A stretch of 64,000 bases of DNA from Paractinoplanes ovalisporus. GTDB lineage: Bacteria > Actinomycetota > Actinomycetes > Mycobacteriales > Micromonosporaceae. Below the pieces are notes generated by a model. That model was given only the letters and a program-made list of their open reading frames with translations. It was not told the origin of the DNA and searched no databases. Shown piece by piece: positions 17,667 through 27,413 of the stretch (position 1 is its first letter; every line of letters begins with the position of its first letter). A program made the position numbers and the translations under genes. The DNA is taken from positions 285,201 to 349,200 of the forward strand of contig NZ_JAENHP010000009.1 of NCBI RefSeq assembly GCF_016834655.1, in the 5' to 3' direction.

Positions 17667-18469
17667 TTAGGTCGCCGGGGCGCTGAACGCGTTGCCCAAG
17701 TGGGAGACGGCGAGCGTGGCTCCCCGGCCGCGGGCCTCGCTGAGCGCCGCTCCTCGGCTCTTTCGTGCGAGCTCCGGGTCCGTGTCGCCGGCGTACGGGA
17801 GGTCGGGGTCGAGCAGTTGGATGGCGTGCACGAGCAGGTCGCCGGTGACGAGCAGGCTGTCGCGGCCCGACTCGACCCACACCGACTGGTGGCCCGGGGT
17901 GTGACCCGGGGTCGGCACCACCCGTACGCCCGGCGCCAGCTGCCGCTCCCCGTCGAGCGCCTCCAACCGCCCGGCCGCCCGCAACGGCTCGACGAGCAGG
18001 TCGTACTGCCCCGCGTGCTCACGGTTGGCGGCGTACGCGTCGATGTCGGCCTGTTGCATCACCACGCGGGCCTCGGTGAACGGCGAGTCGCGCGGCACCG
18101 CCCACCCCATGTGGTCGTTGTGCAGATGGGTCAGCACGATGGCCGACACGTCGGTGGGCGCGATGCCCGCCTCGGCCAGCGCCTCGGGCAGCCGCCCCGG
18201 AACCGGTGCCCAGTCGGCCGCGAGCGACCCGGCCGGCCCGATGCCCGCGTCGACCAGGATGACCGGGCCGGCCCGACGCGTACGGCATAGCTCCGGAACC
18301 TCAGCAGCCACTCACCGTCGGCCGTGCGGGCGGCGGGATCGAGCGCGTCGGCGGCGGCCCATTGCTCGGCCGTGGCCGTCGGAAACGCCTCGGACCGTGG
18401 CGCGAAGAACGGCCCGGCCGCGTCCTCGACGGCGATCACCGAGATGGTTCCGACCTCGTGAATCGACAT
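17667..18469 (-). pseudogene. MBL-fold metallo-hydrolase, frameshifted
   Basis: Two minus-strand frames together make one metallo-beta-lactamase-fold hydrolase. The first (from ATG 18469) reads MSIHEVGTISVIAVEDAAG through WLLRFRSYAVRVG. The second resumes with PVILVDAGIGPAG and holds the zinc motif THLHNDHMGW, then PTPGHTPGHQS, VTGDLLVH and VSHLGNAF to the stop. The switch lies near 18262-18275, in a run of CCGGGCCGGCCCG. All metal ligands survive in the second frame, so either a recent single-base indel inactivated it or the assembly has an error in the GC run. Substrate is unknown (lactonase-like architecture). Confidence 0.75.
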
Positions 18470-18505
18470 GCCGCCATTCTGCCAAGCCGCGGGCCGGCCG
18501 GCGGG

Positions 18506-18531
18506 TTATCCACAGTCGAGGGTTATCCACA
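18506..18531 (+). promoter_or_regulatory. Two perfect DnaA boxes in direct repeat
   Basis: TTATCCACA occurs at 18506-18514 and again at 18523-18531, same orientation, 17 bp from start to start. They lie in the region upstream of the frameshifted MBL gene. No DUE-like AT-rich tract or dnaA/dnaN is near, so this is not the replication origin; titration or local regulation is possible. Confidence 0.6.
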
Positions 18532-18617
18532 GAGCGCCCCGCAGAGATCGCCATTCCACGAAACAATGGGGTTAGGGTGGTGGCCCCCGGAAGGGCGGGC
18601 CTGTGGGGGAGAACTGT

Positions 18618-19470
18618 CTACAAAGCGCAGACCGCAAACGGCCGGGACCACAAACGGGGCAGGCCGGAAACGCGACAGGACCGGCAAACGCGCGCACCGG
18701 TCATCTCGGAACGGGTCACGTCGCAGACCACATAACCCCGCTGGTTGTCGATGTACCGCCAGTGTGGGCTCTCCGCCATGATCGGGTCGTACGTGGCATG
18801 GAACGACGCCGTGTTCGGGTTGCCGCCCGACGTGATCGACGTGCCGGTGATCTCGGCGCCGACGATCGGGGTGGACGGGTCGTCGAAGTCGGGGCGCAGG
18901 TCGCTCACCCACGTGCAGTGGCGGTCGCCCGTGAGCACCACCGGGTTGTCGACGCGGCCGCTGCCGAAGTGTTCGAGCAGCCGTCTGCGCTGCACCCGGT
19001 AGCCGTCCCAGTTGTCGAAGTCGAACGTCTGCGCCGGGCCCGCCGTACGGTCGTTCTGCGCCCACATCACCTGGTTGGCCAGCAGGTTCCAACTCGACCC
19101 GGAGCGCCGCAGGCCGTCGACCAGCCATTTTTCCTGCGCGGGGCCGGTCATGGTCAGGGCCGGGTTCTGCGCGTCGGTCAGGGTGGCCGGCTGGTCGCTG
19201 CGGTACTGCCGGGTGTCGAGCACGTGCACGCTGGCCGGCGACCCGAACCGGAACCGGCGGTAGAGCTGCATGTCGAGGCCGCGCGGCAGCGACGAGCGGC
19301 GCAGCGGCATGTGCTCGTAGTACGCCTGGAACGCCGCGATGCGCCGAGCGCGAAAAGCCGAAGGCGTCTGCAGGTTGGGGTCCCGCGAGCAGCATGGGGG
19401 CGCCGACGGCGGCGGCATCTCCGGCCAGGAGTGTCCGCCGGCTGAGTCCCTCTCGTCCAAGCAATGACAT
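18618..19470 (-). pseudogene. Remnant of a PhoD-type alkaline phosphatase
   Basis: The frame from ATG 19470 begins MSLLGREG, then LSRRTLLAGDAAAVGAP, a twin-arginine signal. About 25 codons later homology breaks. A second frame continues at NLQTPSAFRARRIAAFQAYYEHMPLR, LDMQLYRRFRFG, VLDTRQYRSDQP, LLANQVMW, LTGDRHC and YVVCDVTRSE, all PhoD hallmarks. The block between, normally about 200-250 residues with most metal-binding motifs, is missing. The C-terminus is also scrambled after VTRSE. Expression of a working enzyme is impossible. The junction is near 19390-19400, suggesting an internal deletion with loss of frame. Confidence 0.82.
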
Positions 19471-19675
19471 TCTTCGATGCGACCGCGTTTCGGTCACAGC
19501 GCGCCGACGAGCGGCCAAACTGGGACTGGCGATCCGGCCAACGAATGCGACGGTTGGCTACAAAAAGAGCTTTCCAGGCAAGAAGTGCGGGCCCGGGGTC
19601 GCCCGGCGAACACGAGGAGTCCTGCAGTACGCTCGTACTGCTAAGCACGGTTTTCGGGAGAGGAGCGCCGGCCGC

Positions 19676-20893
19676 ATGGCGAAAATCAAGGTCACAAACC
19701 CGGTCGTGGAGCTCGACGGCGACGAGATGACCCGGATCATCTGGAAGCAGATCCGGGAGCAGCTGATCCTGCCCTACCTGGACGTCCCGCTCGAGTACTA
19801 CGACCTGTCGATCCAGTACCGCGACGAGACCGACGACCAGGTGACGATCGACGCGGCCAACGCCATCAAGCAGCACGGCGTCGGCGTCAAGTGCGCGACC
19901 ATCACCCCCGACGAGGCCCGCGTCGAGGAGTTCGGCCTCAAGAAGATGTGGCGGTCGCCCAACGGCACCATCCGCAACATCCTCGGCGGCGTCGTCTTCC
20001 GCGAGCCGATCATCATGCAGAACGTGCCGCGGCTGGTGCCGGGCTGGACCAAGCCGATCATCATCGGCCGTCACGCCCACGGCGACCAGTACAAGGCCAC
20101 CGACTTCGTGGTGCCCAGCGCGGGCAAGCTGACCGTCACGTTCACCCCCGAGGACGGCTCGGCGCCGATGGAGTTCCACGTCGCCGACTACCCGGGCGGC
20201 GGCGTCGCGATGGCGATGTACAACTACGACGAGTCGATCCGCGACTTCGCGCGCGCCTCGTTCCGGTACGGCCTGGCCCGCAACTACCCGGTCTACCTTT
20301 CGACCAAGAACACGATCCTCAAGGCGTACGACGGACGCTTCAAGGATCTGTTCGCCGAGGTCTTCGAGAGCGAGTTCGCCGAGGAGTTCAAGGCGGCCGG
20401 CCTCACCTACGAGCACCGGCTGATCGACGACATGGTCGCGGCCGCGATGAAGTGGGAGGGCGGCTACGTCTGGGCCTGCAAGAACTACGACGGTGACGTG
20501 CAGTCCGACACCGTGGCCCAGGGCTTCGGCTCGCTCGGCCTGATGACCTCCGTGCTGATGACGCCCGACGGCAAGACCGTCGAGGCCGAGGCCGCGCACG
20601 GCACGGTCACCCGCCACTACCGCCAGTGGCAGAAGGGCGAGAAGACGTCGACCAACCCGATCGCGTCGATCTTCGCCTGGACCGGCGGTCTCAAGCACCG
20701 CGGCGTGCTCGACGGCACCCCCGCGGTGACCGAGTTCGCCGAGACGCTCGAGAAGGTCTGCGTCGAGACCGTCGAGGGCGGTCAGATGACCAAGGACCTC
20801 GCGCTGCTCATCGCGCGGGACGCCCCGTGGCTGTCGACCGACGAGTTCATGAACGCGCTCGACGAGAACCTGGCCCGCAAGCTCGGCGCCTGA
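19676..20893 (+). CDS. icd: NADP-dependent isocitrate dehydrogenase, homodimeric (eukaryote-like) type
   Basis: A 405-residue enzyme of the TCA cycle and a source of NADPH. It opens MAKIKVTNPVVELDGDEMTR. It carries WRSPNGTIRNILGG (substrate phosphate and threonine/serine contacts), IIGRHAHGDQYKATD, the metal-binding region near IDDMVAAAMKWEGGYVWACKNYDGD, and EAAHGTVTRH, the NADP site. Length matches the Mycobacterium Icd1 type. The frame is open from 19394, but only the ATG at 19676 matches family starts; a GAGAGGAG sequence precedes it. Upstream lies decayed DNA, so the promoter must fall within 19471-19675. Confidence 0.96.
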   Translation: MAKIKVTNPVVELDGDEMTRIIWKQIREQLILPYLDVPLEYYDLSIQYRDETDDQVTIDAANAIKQHGVGVKCATITPDEARVEEFGLKKMWRSPNGTIRNILGGVVFREPIIMQNVPRLVPGWTKPIIIGRHAHGDQYKATDFVVPSAGKLTVTFTPEDGSAPMEFHVADYPGGGVAMAMYNYDESIRDFARASFRYGLARNYPVYLSTKNTILKAYDGRFKDLFAEVFESEFAEEFKAAGLTYEHRLIDDMVAAAMKWEGGYVWACKNYDGDVQSDTVAQGFGSLGLMTSVLMTPDGKTVEAEAAHGTVTRHYRQWQKGEKTSTNPIASIFAWTGGLKHRGVLDGTPAVTEFAETLEKVCVETVEGGQMTKDLALLIARDAPWLSTDEFMNALDENLARKLGA

Positions 20894-21000
20894 TTCTGAG
20901 TCCACAGGGCCGCCGGTGCAGTCTTGCCGGCGGCCCTGTGGCGTAAAAGGTGGGACATTCGGCGTTGCCGCCCCCACCCGGCCACCGCGACGATCGACGA

Positions 21001-21918
21001 GTGCATCACGTGCTGATCGTGCTCTTCGACGGTGTCCACAGCCTCGACGTCACCGGCCCGCTCGAAGTCTTCGCCACCGCCGGGAGCTACCGCGTCACCA
21101 CCGCCTCGCCGTCGGGGGCGCCGGTCCGTACGTCGAGCGGCCTGACCCTCGTACCGGATGAGGCTCTGGGTGACGCCGCGCCGGACACCCTCGTCGTTCC
21201 CGGTGGCGCCGGAACGCGCGAGCCGCCGCCCGCCGTGGTGTCGTGGCTGCGTGATCACGCTCCGGCGGCCGGTCGGATCATGTCGGTCTGCACCGGGGCG
21301 TTCCTGCTGGCGTCGGCCGGTCTGCTCGACGGTCGTCGGGCGACCACCCACTGGCAGTTCTGCGCGACCCTGGCCCGGCGCCATCCCCAGGTCGCGGTCG
21401 AGCCCGACCCCATTTTCGTACGGGACGAGTCCGTCTACACCTCGGCCGGAGTGACCGCCGGGATCGACCTCGCGCTGGCGCTGGTCGAGGAGGATCACGG
21501 GCGGGACGCCGCGCTGGCCATCGCCCGGGCCCTGGTGATGTTCCTGCGCCGGCCGGGCGGGCAGGCCCAGTTCAGCGCGCCGCTGTCGGCCCAGCTGGCG
21601 CACCGCGAGCCGTTGCGGGAGGTGCAGCGGCACATCGTCGACCATCCCGAGACAGACCTGTCTGTTCCGGCGCTCGCGGCCCGCGCCAACCTGTCGCCGC
21701 GGCAGTTCACGCGCGCGTTCGCCGAGGAGACCGGCACCTCGCCCGGGCGCTACGTCGACCGCGTACGGCTGGAGACCGCGCGACGCCTGCTCGAAGACAC
21801 CACCGACGGCGTGGCCGAGGTGGCCCGGGCCGCCGGCTACGGCAACCCCGAGACCATGCGCCGCGCCTTCCTGCAGACCTTGGGCGTGGCCCCCGCCGAC
21901 TACCGACGTCGCTTCTGA
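21001..21918 (+). CDS. AraC-type regulator with DJ-1/PfpI domain
   Basis: About 305 residues from the GTG at 21001 (a GTG/ATG at 20950 in frame is also possible). The N-terminal half is a class-I amidotransferase-like DJ-1 domain with the nucleophile-elbow cysteine in SVCTGAFLLASAGLL. The C-terminal third carries two helix-turn-helix motifs (LSVPALAARANLSPRQFTR and GVAEVARAAGYGNPETMRR). This is the GlxA-family of one-component regulators, not the copper oxidase of the same symbol. It is followed after 9 bp by another DJ-1 protein, a likely target or partner. Confidence 0.92.
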   Translation: MHHVLIVLFDGVHSLDVTGPLEVFATAGSYRVTTASPSGAPVRTSSGLTLVPDEALGDAAPDTLVVPGGAGTREPPPAVVSWLRDHAPAAGRIMSVCTGAFLLASAGLLDGRRATTHWQFCATLARRHPQVAVEPDPIFVRDESVYTSAGVTAGIDLALALVEEDHGRDAALAIARALVMFLRRPGGQAQFSAPLSAQLAHREPLREVQRHIVDHPETDLSVPALAARANLSPRQFTRAFAEETGTSPGRYVDRVRLETARRLLEDTTDGVAEVARAAGYGNPETMRRAFLQTLGVAPADYRRRF

Positions 21919-21927
21919 GGAGTCCCG

Positions 21928-22560
21928 ATGCAGATCAATTTCCTCCTGTACGACCGGATGACCGCCCTCGACGTGGTCGGCCCGTACGAGGTTCTCAGCC
22001 GCCTCCCGGGCGCCTCGGTCCTGTTCGTGGCCGCTGAGCCGGGCCCCGTGCGCGCCGACACGGGAAGCCTCGCCCTGATGGCGGACGCCTCCCTGGAGGA
22101 CGCCCCGCCGGCCGACATCGTGCTCGTTCCCGGCGGTTACGCCCCGCCCCTCATCGATAGGCGCGTGCTGGACTGGGTGCGGGCCGCCGACACCCGCTCG
22201 ACCTGGACCACCAGCGTCTGCACCGGCTCTCTCGTGCTGGCCGCGGCCGGGTTGCTGGAGGGCCGCCGCGCCACGACACACTGGCTGGCGATGGACCGGC
22301 TGGCCCCGAGCGGCGCCGTCCCCACCCCGTCCCGGGTCGTGATCGACGGCAAGTACGCCACGGCCGCCGGCGTCTCCGCGGGCATCGACCTGGCGCTCAC
22401 CCTGACCGAGCGGCTGGCCGGGGCCGAGTTCGCGCAGACCGTCCAGCTGGCGCTCGAATACGATCCGCAGCCGCCGTTCGCCGCGGGCTCGCCCGGCACC
22501 GCGCCGGCCGCCGCCGTGGCGTTCCTCGAGGCCAACCGGGCGATGGTGATGGCCGGCTGA
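21928..22560 (+). CDS. DJ-1/PfpI family protein, isonitrile-hydratase-like
   Basis: A 210-residue single-domain DJ-1 protein. The elbow cysteine sits in TSVCTGSLVLAAAGLLEGRRATTHW, and an acidic residue is near the start (YDRMTALDVVGPYEVL). The sequence style resembles bacterial isocyanide hydratases, but substrate cannot be fixed without comparison. It lacks the AraC domain of the gene in front and shares its style of elbow, so the two probably arose from a common ancestor and act in one operon. Cytoplasmic. Confidence 0.85.
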   Translation: MQINFLLYDRMTALDVVGPYEVLSRLPGASVLFVAAEPGPVRADTGSLALMADASLEDAPPADIVLVPGGYAPPLIDRRVLDWVRAADTRSTWTTSVCTGSLVLAAAGLLEGRRATTHWLAMDRLAPSGAVPTPSRVVIDGKYATAAGVSAGIDLALTLTERLAGAEFAQTVQLALEYDPQPPFAAGSPGTAPAAAVAFLEANRAMVMAG

Positions 22561-22784
22561 CGTCATGCGGGAAAACGCATGTTTGATTCCGTAACCGGTG
22601 GTTATACGCCTCGTTCTTCATGCAGAACGGATGACGGACGCGATGCCGAGGGGTCGCCCACTGGTCCGGCCGCCTTGTCCCGGGCGCCGACCGGTTCCCT
22701 CGACACCCCGCGTCCGGCGTAGGTGCCGCACGCGCCTGCCGTCCCTTCCCTGCGGGGGGTCCTGTCCCGGGCCCCCCGCCCCTC

Positions 22785-22805
22785 TATCCACAGCCCTGTG
22801 GATAA
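22785..22805. promoter_or_regulatory. DnaA-box palindrome in front of a small ORF
   Basis: TATCCACAG-CC-CTGTGGATA is a perfect inverted repeat of two overlapping DnaA-type boxes. The right arm with the next base gives the exact consensus (complement of TTATCCACA, 22797-22805). It lies four bases before the GTG of the small ORF at 22809, so a bound protein would interfere with its expression. A GC hairpin (GCGGGGGG with CCCCCCGC) lies at about 22750-22780. Confidence 0.55.
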
Positions 22806-22808
22806 CTC

Positions 22809-22943
22809 GTGAGCACGTCCTCCCCGTACCTGCTGGGTACGCCGGAGAAGGCTCGTCGCCTGCTCAACAGCATCGCGCAGGCCGACGCCGGGCTTCTCGA
22901 GGAGCACCCGCTCGCCGGCCCGGGTTCCTCGACCGCGGCGTGA
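22809..22943 (+). CDS. Small protein of unknown function (44 residues)
   Basis: GTG start, TGA stop. The sequence begins MSTSSPYLLGTPEKARRLLN and continues with an acidic helix (SIAQADAGLLEEHPLAG). About 40 of 45 codons end in G or C, as expected for a real gene here, and no other frame looks coding. No family was recognised. The amphipathic helix and size would fit a small regulator or antitoxin-like peptide, but no toxin gene adjoins it. No convincing ribosome-binding site is present because the DnaA palindrome occupies that place; it could be leaderless. Confidence 0.5.
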   Translation: MSTSSPYLLGTPEKARRLLNSIAQADAGLLEEHPLAGPGSSTAA

Positions 22944-22974
22944 GCCTCCGCATCGCCGCCTGCTGCGGGCAGCG

Positions 22975-23310
22975 CTAGCCGGCGCAGCTCACGCAGGTGG
23001 TGGCGAAGGGGCGAATTTCCAGTCGCTCAGCTGCGATCGGCTTGCCGCACGCATCGCAGCGGCCGTAGGTGCCGGCATCCAGTCGGTTCAGGGCGGCCTC
23101 GACCGCGGCGCGCTGGTTGCGGGCGGCGGTCAGCACGGCGGTGAGCTGGGCCCGCTCGTAGGCGATGGTGGCGCCCTCGGGGTCGTGCTCGTCGTCGGCG
23201 TTGTCGTCGCGGGAGGCCTCGAACAGGGCGTGCAGGTCACCCTCCAGCGCGGCGATCTCGCCCTCGGCCTGAGCGCGCAGGCGTTCGAGGGCAGCGCGGT
23301 GACTTTCCAT
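22975..23310 (-). CDS. TraR/DksA-type C4 zinc-finger protein
   Basis: A 111-residue protein with a long helical N-terminal coiled coil (SHRAALERLRAQAEGEIAALEGDL). An acidic stretch (DDNADDEHDPEGATI) follows, and a C-terminal zinc finger holds the four cysteines CDAC and CVSC. This is the DksA/TraR architecture, which reaches into the RNA polymerase secondary channel. The tip has acidic residues, but whether it acts as a transcription factor in actinobacteria is uncertain. A MITE-like element begins 13 bp upstream of its start and so may carry or disrupt the promoter. Confidence 0.9.
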   Translation of the reverse strand: MESHRAALERLRAQAEGEIAALEGDLHALFEASRDDNADDEHDPEGATIAYERAQLTAVLTAARNQRAAVEAALNRLDAGTYGRCDACGKPIAAERLEIRPFATTCVSCAG

Positions 23311-23322
23311 GGTTCATCCAGC

Positions 23323-23491
23323 CTAGGGCCTGTCCTGCCGATCACGAGGGGCTGCGACGTGGCCCAGGCGGCGCCTGACGGCGTCCGCGAAACGACCACA
23401 TACAACACCGGTATGCGGCCGCTTCGCGGCCGACGCCAGCCACCACCTGGACCTCGTCTCACTCCCGCGTGATCGGCAGGACAGGCCCTAG
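23323..23491. mobile_element. MITE-like element with perfect 24-bp terminal inverted repeats
   Basis: The left end (23323-23346) begins CTAGGGCCTGTCCTGCCGAT. The right end (23468-23491) is its exact complement over 24 bases. The 169-bp span has no coding capacity, and TA flanks both ends, consistent with a TA target duplication. The tips resemble transposase-dependent ends of IS elements in actinomycetes, so a non-autonomous element is likely. It separates galT from the DksA-like gene and could act as a promoter or terminator for either. Confidence 0.8.
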
Positions 23492-23531
23492 ATGCGGAAC
23501 GGGCCGCCGGACCGGCCCGTTCCGACCGGGG

Positions 23532-24616
<1,085 letters not shown>

Positions 24617-24620
<4 letters not shown>

Positions 24621-25393
24621 TGGGCGCTCACAACCACGAGGTCTGGGACCGTTTCGGACAGCAGGGTGCGGGCGGCTTCGTCCAGCCCGTCATCGGTGAT
24701 CAGCACGTCGGCGCGTTCGAGCGGCACGATCGAGGAGATGCCCACCGTGCCCCACTTGGTGTGGTCGGCGAGCACGACGAGGCGTTCGGCCGCCTCGACC
24801 AGGGCGCGGTTGACGTCGGCCTCCATGAGGTTCGGCGTCGTGTAGCCGGCCCGCTCGCTCATCCCGTGCACGCCCAGGAAGAGCATGTCGAGGTGCAGCG
24901 TGCCGATCGCGGCCACCGCCACCGGGCCGACGAGGGCGTCCGAGGGCGTACGGGTCCCGCCGGTCAGCACCACGGTCTGGTCGGGACGGCCGGCCCGGTA
25001 GAAGATGTCGGCGACCGGGATCGAGTTCGTCACCACGGTCAGCGAGGGGACGTCGACCAGGCGCTGGGCGAGGCCGGCGGTGGTGGTGCCCGCGGAGAGC
25101 GCGATCGCGTCGCCGGGGGAGACCAGCGCGGCCGCCCGCATGGCCATGGCCGCTTTCTCCGTACGCTGCCGGACGCTCTTGGCCGCGAAACCGGGCTCGT
25201 GGGCCGAGCCCGGGCTGACCGTCGTCGCTCCGCCGTGTACCTTCGCCAGCAGACCACGGTCGGCCAGCGACTCGAGGTCACGGCGGATCGTCATGTCGGA
25301 GACGCCGTATTCCGAGGCGAGCTCGCTGACCCGGACGCCGCCGGCGGCCCGGACCCGGTCGAGAATGGCTGCCTGTCGCTGCTGGGCAAGCAT
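24617..25393 (-). CDS. DeoR/GlpR-family transcriptional regulator
   Basis: About 258 residues from ATG 25393, which has GGAGG seven bases upstream; an upstream in-frame extension to 25441 looks artificial. The N-terminal winged helix reads QAAILDRVRAAGGVRVSELASEYGVSDMTIRRDLESLADRG, the classic DeoR signature. The C-terminal sugar-phosphate sensor domain carries IALSAGTTTAGLAQRL, VVLTGGTRT, FLGVHGMS and VVLADHTKWG. It lies directly before galT and probably controls it in response to a sugar phosphate. Confidence 0.93.
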
Positions 25394-25486
25394 CAGCGGA
25401 CCTCCGCCGGGAACCGCACTAAATCGAACACGCCCGAACACTACCTGGCGTATGGGCGTGAGCGAAAGGGTGAGTCTGCAGGTGTG

Positions 25487-26401
25487 CTAGATACCTCGCC
25501 CCCGTTTGTGCAACGCGGAGAGAACGTTCTCAACCTTCACCGCGCCGGTCATCGCCGCAAGGGCGATCGCCGTGCGGGGTTCCTTCCAGTTCGCCCGTAC
25601 GGCTTCCTTGCTGAACTGCCAGGCCTGACTGCGATTGCCGGTCGCCGCCGACCAGCAGGCCAGCTGGCCGTAGACCCGAGCCGCCCCGGGCCGGCAACCG
25701 CTGATCTCCGGGTGCCGTTGCATCATCCAGCGCAGTGAGCTGATCTTGGTGGCGTACTCGTAGGCGTAGTGCGAGGTGCGACCCCACAGGACCCGGACGA
25801 GCGGCTCGTCGAGATGCACGATGGGAGTCCGGCGGGCGGCCCGCAGCAGCAGGTCCCAGTCCTCGTTCTGGCTGCCCGGCGCGTCCTCGGCGACCAGGCC
25901 GATCGCCTCCGGCACGAGGGCCGAGCGGCGGATCAGGAACGACGACGAGTGCAGCATCGCCATCCGGGACCGGGCCAGCTCGTCGACCGTCACCCGGCTG
26001 CGCCCGGCCAGGCGCGGTGTGCACTTGCCCTCGTACTCGACCTCGATCGCACACGTGGCGAACTCGGCCTCCGGCTCGGCCAGCACGGCCGCCACCTGCC
26101 GCCGCAGCTTGTCCGGCTGCCACACGTCGTCGTCGTCGCAGAACGCCACGAACTCGGTGTCGAGCGCCAGGATGCCGGTGTTGCGGGCCCCGGCCAGGCC
26201 CGACGTGCGCCAGTTGGTGAGCACCAGCACCTGGACGCCCTCGGTCGAGGCGAGCAGATAGTCGGGCTCGGTCTGGTCATAGACCACCAGCACCTTGATC
26301 TCGCCCGCGTACTGCTGCTCGCGGACCGAGGCGATCGCCTTGCGCACCAGTTCGGGGCGGTTGCGGGTGGGGATGACGACGCCGACGGAGGGCCAGTTCA
26401 T
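25487..26401 (-). CDS. Family 2 glycosyltransferase of the polysaccharide locus
   Basis: A 304-residue GT-A enzyme. The N-terminus reads SVGVVIPTRNRPELVRKAI. The GLAGARNTGI element and the metal/nucleotide motif FCDDDDVW follow, with the acceptor-side element NEDWDLLLRA. The ATG at 26401 has GAGGA five bases upstream. The C-terminal 60 residues form a helical tail seen in related transferases. It lies 23 bp behind a sulfotransferase gene on the same strand, so the two probably act together on one glycan. Donor and linkage are unknown. Confidence 0.88.
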   Translation of the reverse strand: MNWPSVGVVIPTRNRPELVRKAIASVREQQYAGEIKVLVVYDQTEPDYLLASTEGVQVLVLTNWRTSGLAGARNTGILALDTEFVAFCDDDDVWQPDKLRRQVAAVLAEPEAEFATCAIEVEYEGKCTPRLAGRSRVTVDELARSRMAMLHSSSFLIRRSALVPEAIGLVAEDAPGSQNEDWDLLLRAARRTPIVHLDEPLVRVLWGRTSHYAYEYATKISSLRWMMQRHPEISGCRPGAARVYGQLACWSAATGNRSQAWQFSKEAVRANWKEPRTAIALAAMTGAVKVENVLSALHKRGRGI

Positions 26402-26424
26402 CGGTTCCTCTTTCACAGACGGGT

Positions 26425-27351
26425 TCAGGACGGGACGGACAGCGGATATCCGTACGCCCGCAGCAGTGGCGCGCACACCGTTCCGACCAGACGTCGCTGG
26501 TTGCTGGGCAGCGACTGCTTCCAGGCGTCGTCGTGGCGCAGCGGCAGCCGGCCGACGGTGAAGCGCATCGGGTTGCCGGCGGCGCTGTGCCCGACCCGCA
26601 GGTCGGCGTAGCCGTCGCCGAGGAAGCCGAGGTCCTCGGGCATCAGCCGCAGCCCGGCGAAGTCGCCGATCGACAGCAGGGCGGAGCGGGGGTCGGCCAG
26701 GAATTCCTCGTAGCGCAGCCGGTGCGTGGACACACCTCGCCGGGCGAGGAGTCCGAAGGCGGCGTTGTGAGCGTTCCACAGCAGCGCCGAGCGTCCGGGG
26801 GAGTAGCGCGTCATCTCGTCGGCGCCGTCGGTCTCGGGGCGGGACACCTTCTTGGTCCAGGAGTACGCGACCCCGCGCGCGTCCCGCACGACATGCACCA
26901 CCCGCAGGTCGATCTCGGGAGCCCAGCGCAGCACGTGGGCGAGCGCGGAGTGCTTCGAGGAGTCGACGACGACCCGCGCGCCGCCCACCTCGGCCGCCGC
27001 CTTGTAGATCCGTGCATAGAAGTGGGCGTACTCGTGCACCTCGTCCGGCGCCTCGACGGCGGTGGCCAGGCGCGGGATGTGCCGGGTGCGTTCGACGGCG
27101 TCGCGCAGCGCGTGCACCCGGTCGACGTCGACGTTGTGCCAGCCGCCGAACGCCTGCTGCCCGACCCGCTTCCAGAACGAGCAGGCGGAGAACCGGGCGC
27201 CGCAGCCGCACCGCTCGTCGTCGCGGATGTCGCGCTGCCAGAGGTGCACGACCTCGCCCAGTGCGCAGACTCCGGGCAGCTCGCCTAGCAGGCGTTCGAC
27301 GAGTGTTGTCCCACTTCGCCCTAATCCACCCAGAAATAGCACCCGTGCCAC
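26425..27351 (-). CDS. PAPS-dependent sulfotransferase (first of two)
   Basis: A 308-residue cytosolic sulfotransferase-fold protein. The 5'-phosphosulfate loop is GLGRSGTTLVERLL (residues 9-22). The 3'-phosphate site is VVHVVRDARGVAYSWTKK. The pair CGCGARFSACSFW resembles carbohydrate sulfotransferases that also carry cysteine clusters. A GTG start is used. It is divergent from the WecB-type gene and heads a two-gene unit with the GT2. Substrate is inferred to be the exopolysaccharide of this locus because a PAPS-forming kinase lies 11 kb away in the same cluster. Confidence 0.88.
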   Translation of the reverse strand: MARVLFLGGLGRSGTTLVERLLGELPGVCALGEVVHLWQRDIRDDERCGCGARFSACSFWKRVGQQAFGGWHNVDVDRVHALRDAVERTRHIPRLATAVEAPDEVHEYAHFYARIYKAAAEVGGARVVVDSSKHSALAHVLRWAPEIDLRVVHVVRDARGVAYSWTKKVSRPETDGADEMTRYSPGRSALLWNAHNAAFGLLARRGVSTHRLRYEEFLADPRSALLSIGDFAGLRLMPEDLGFLGDGYADLRVGHSAAGNPMRFTVGRLPLRHDDAWKQSLPSNQRRLVGTVCAPLLRAYGYPLSVPS

Positions 27352-27413
27352 TTTGGCCCACCTTCGCTCGTTTCGCTCCTATAACGAGCCAACAACCGTG
27401 AAGGAGGCGTTGC

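Noticed and set aside
18506..18531. Chromosomal replication origin
   Set aside because: Only two DnaA boxes, no AT-rich unwinding region, and no dnaA, dnaN or gyrase genes nearby.
22598..22978. 126-codon frame ending in RIAACCGQR
   Set aside because: Pro/Arg/Cys-rich composition and poor codon bias; the 44-codon frame at 22809 fits better.
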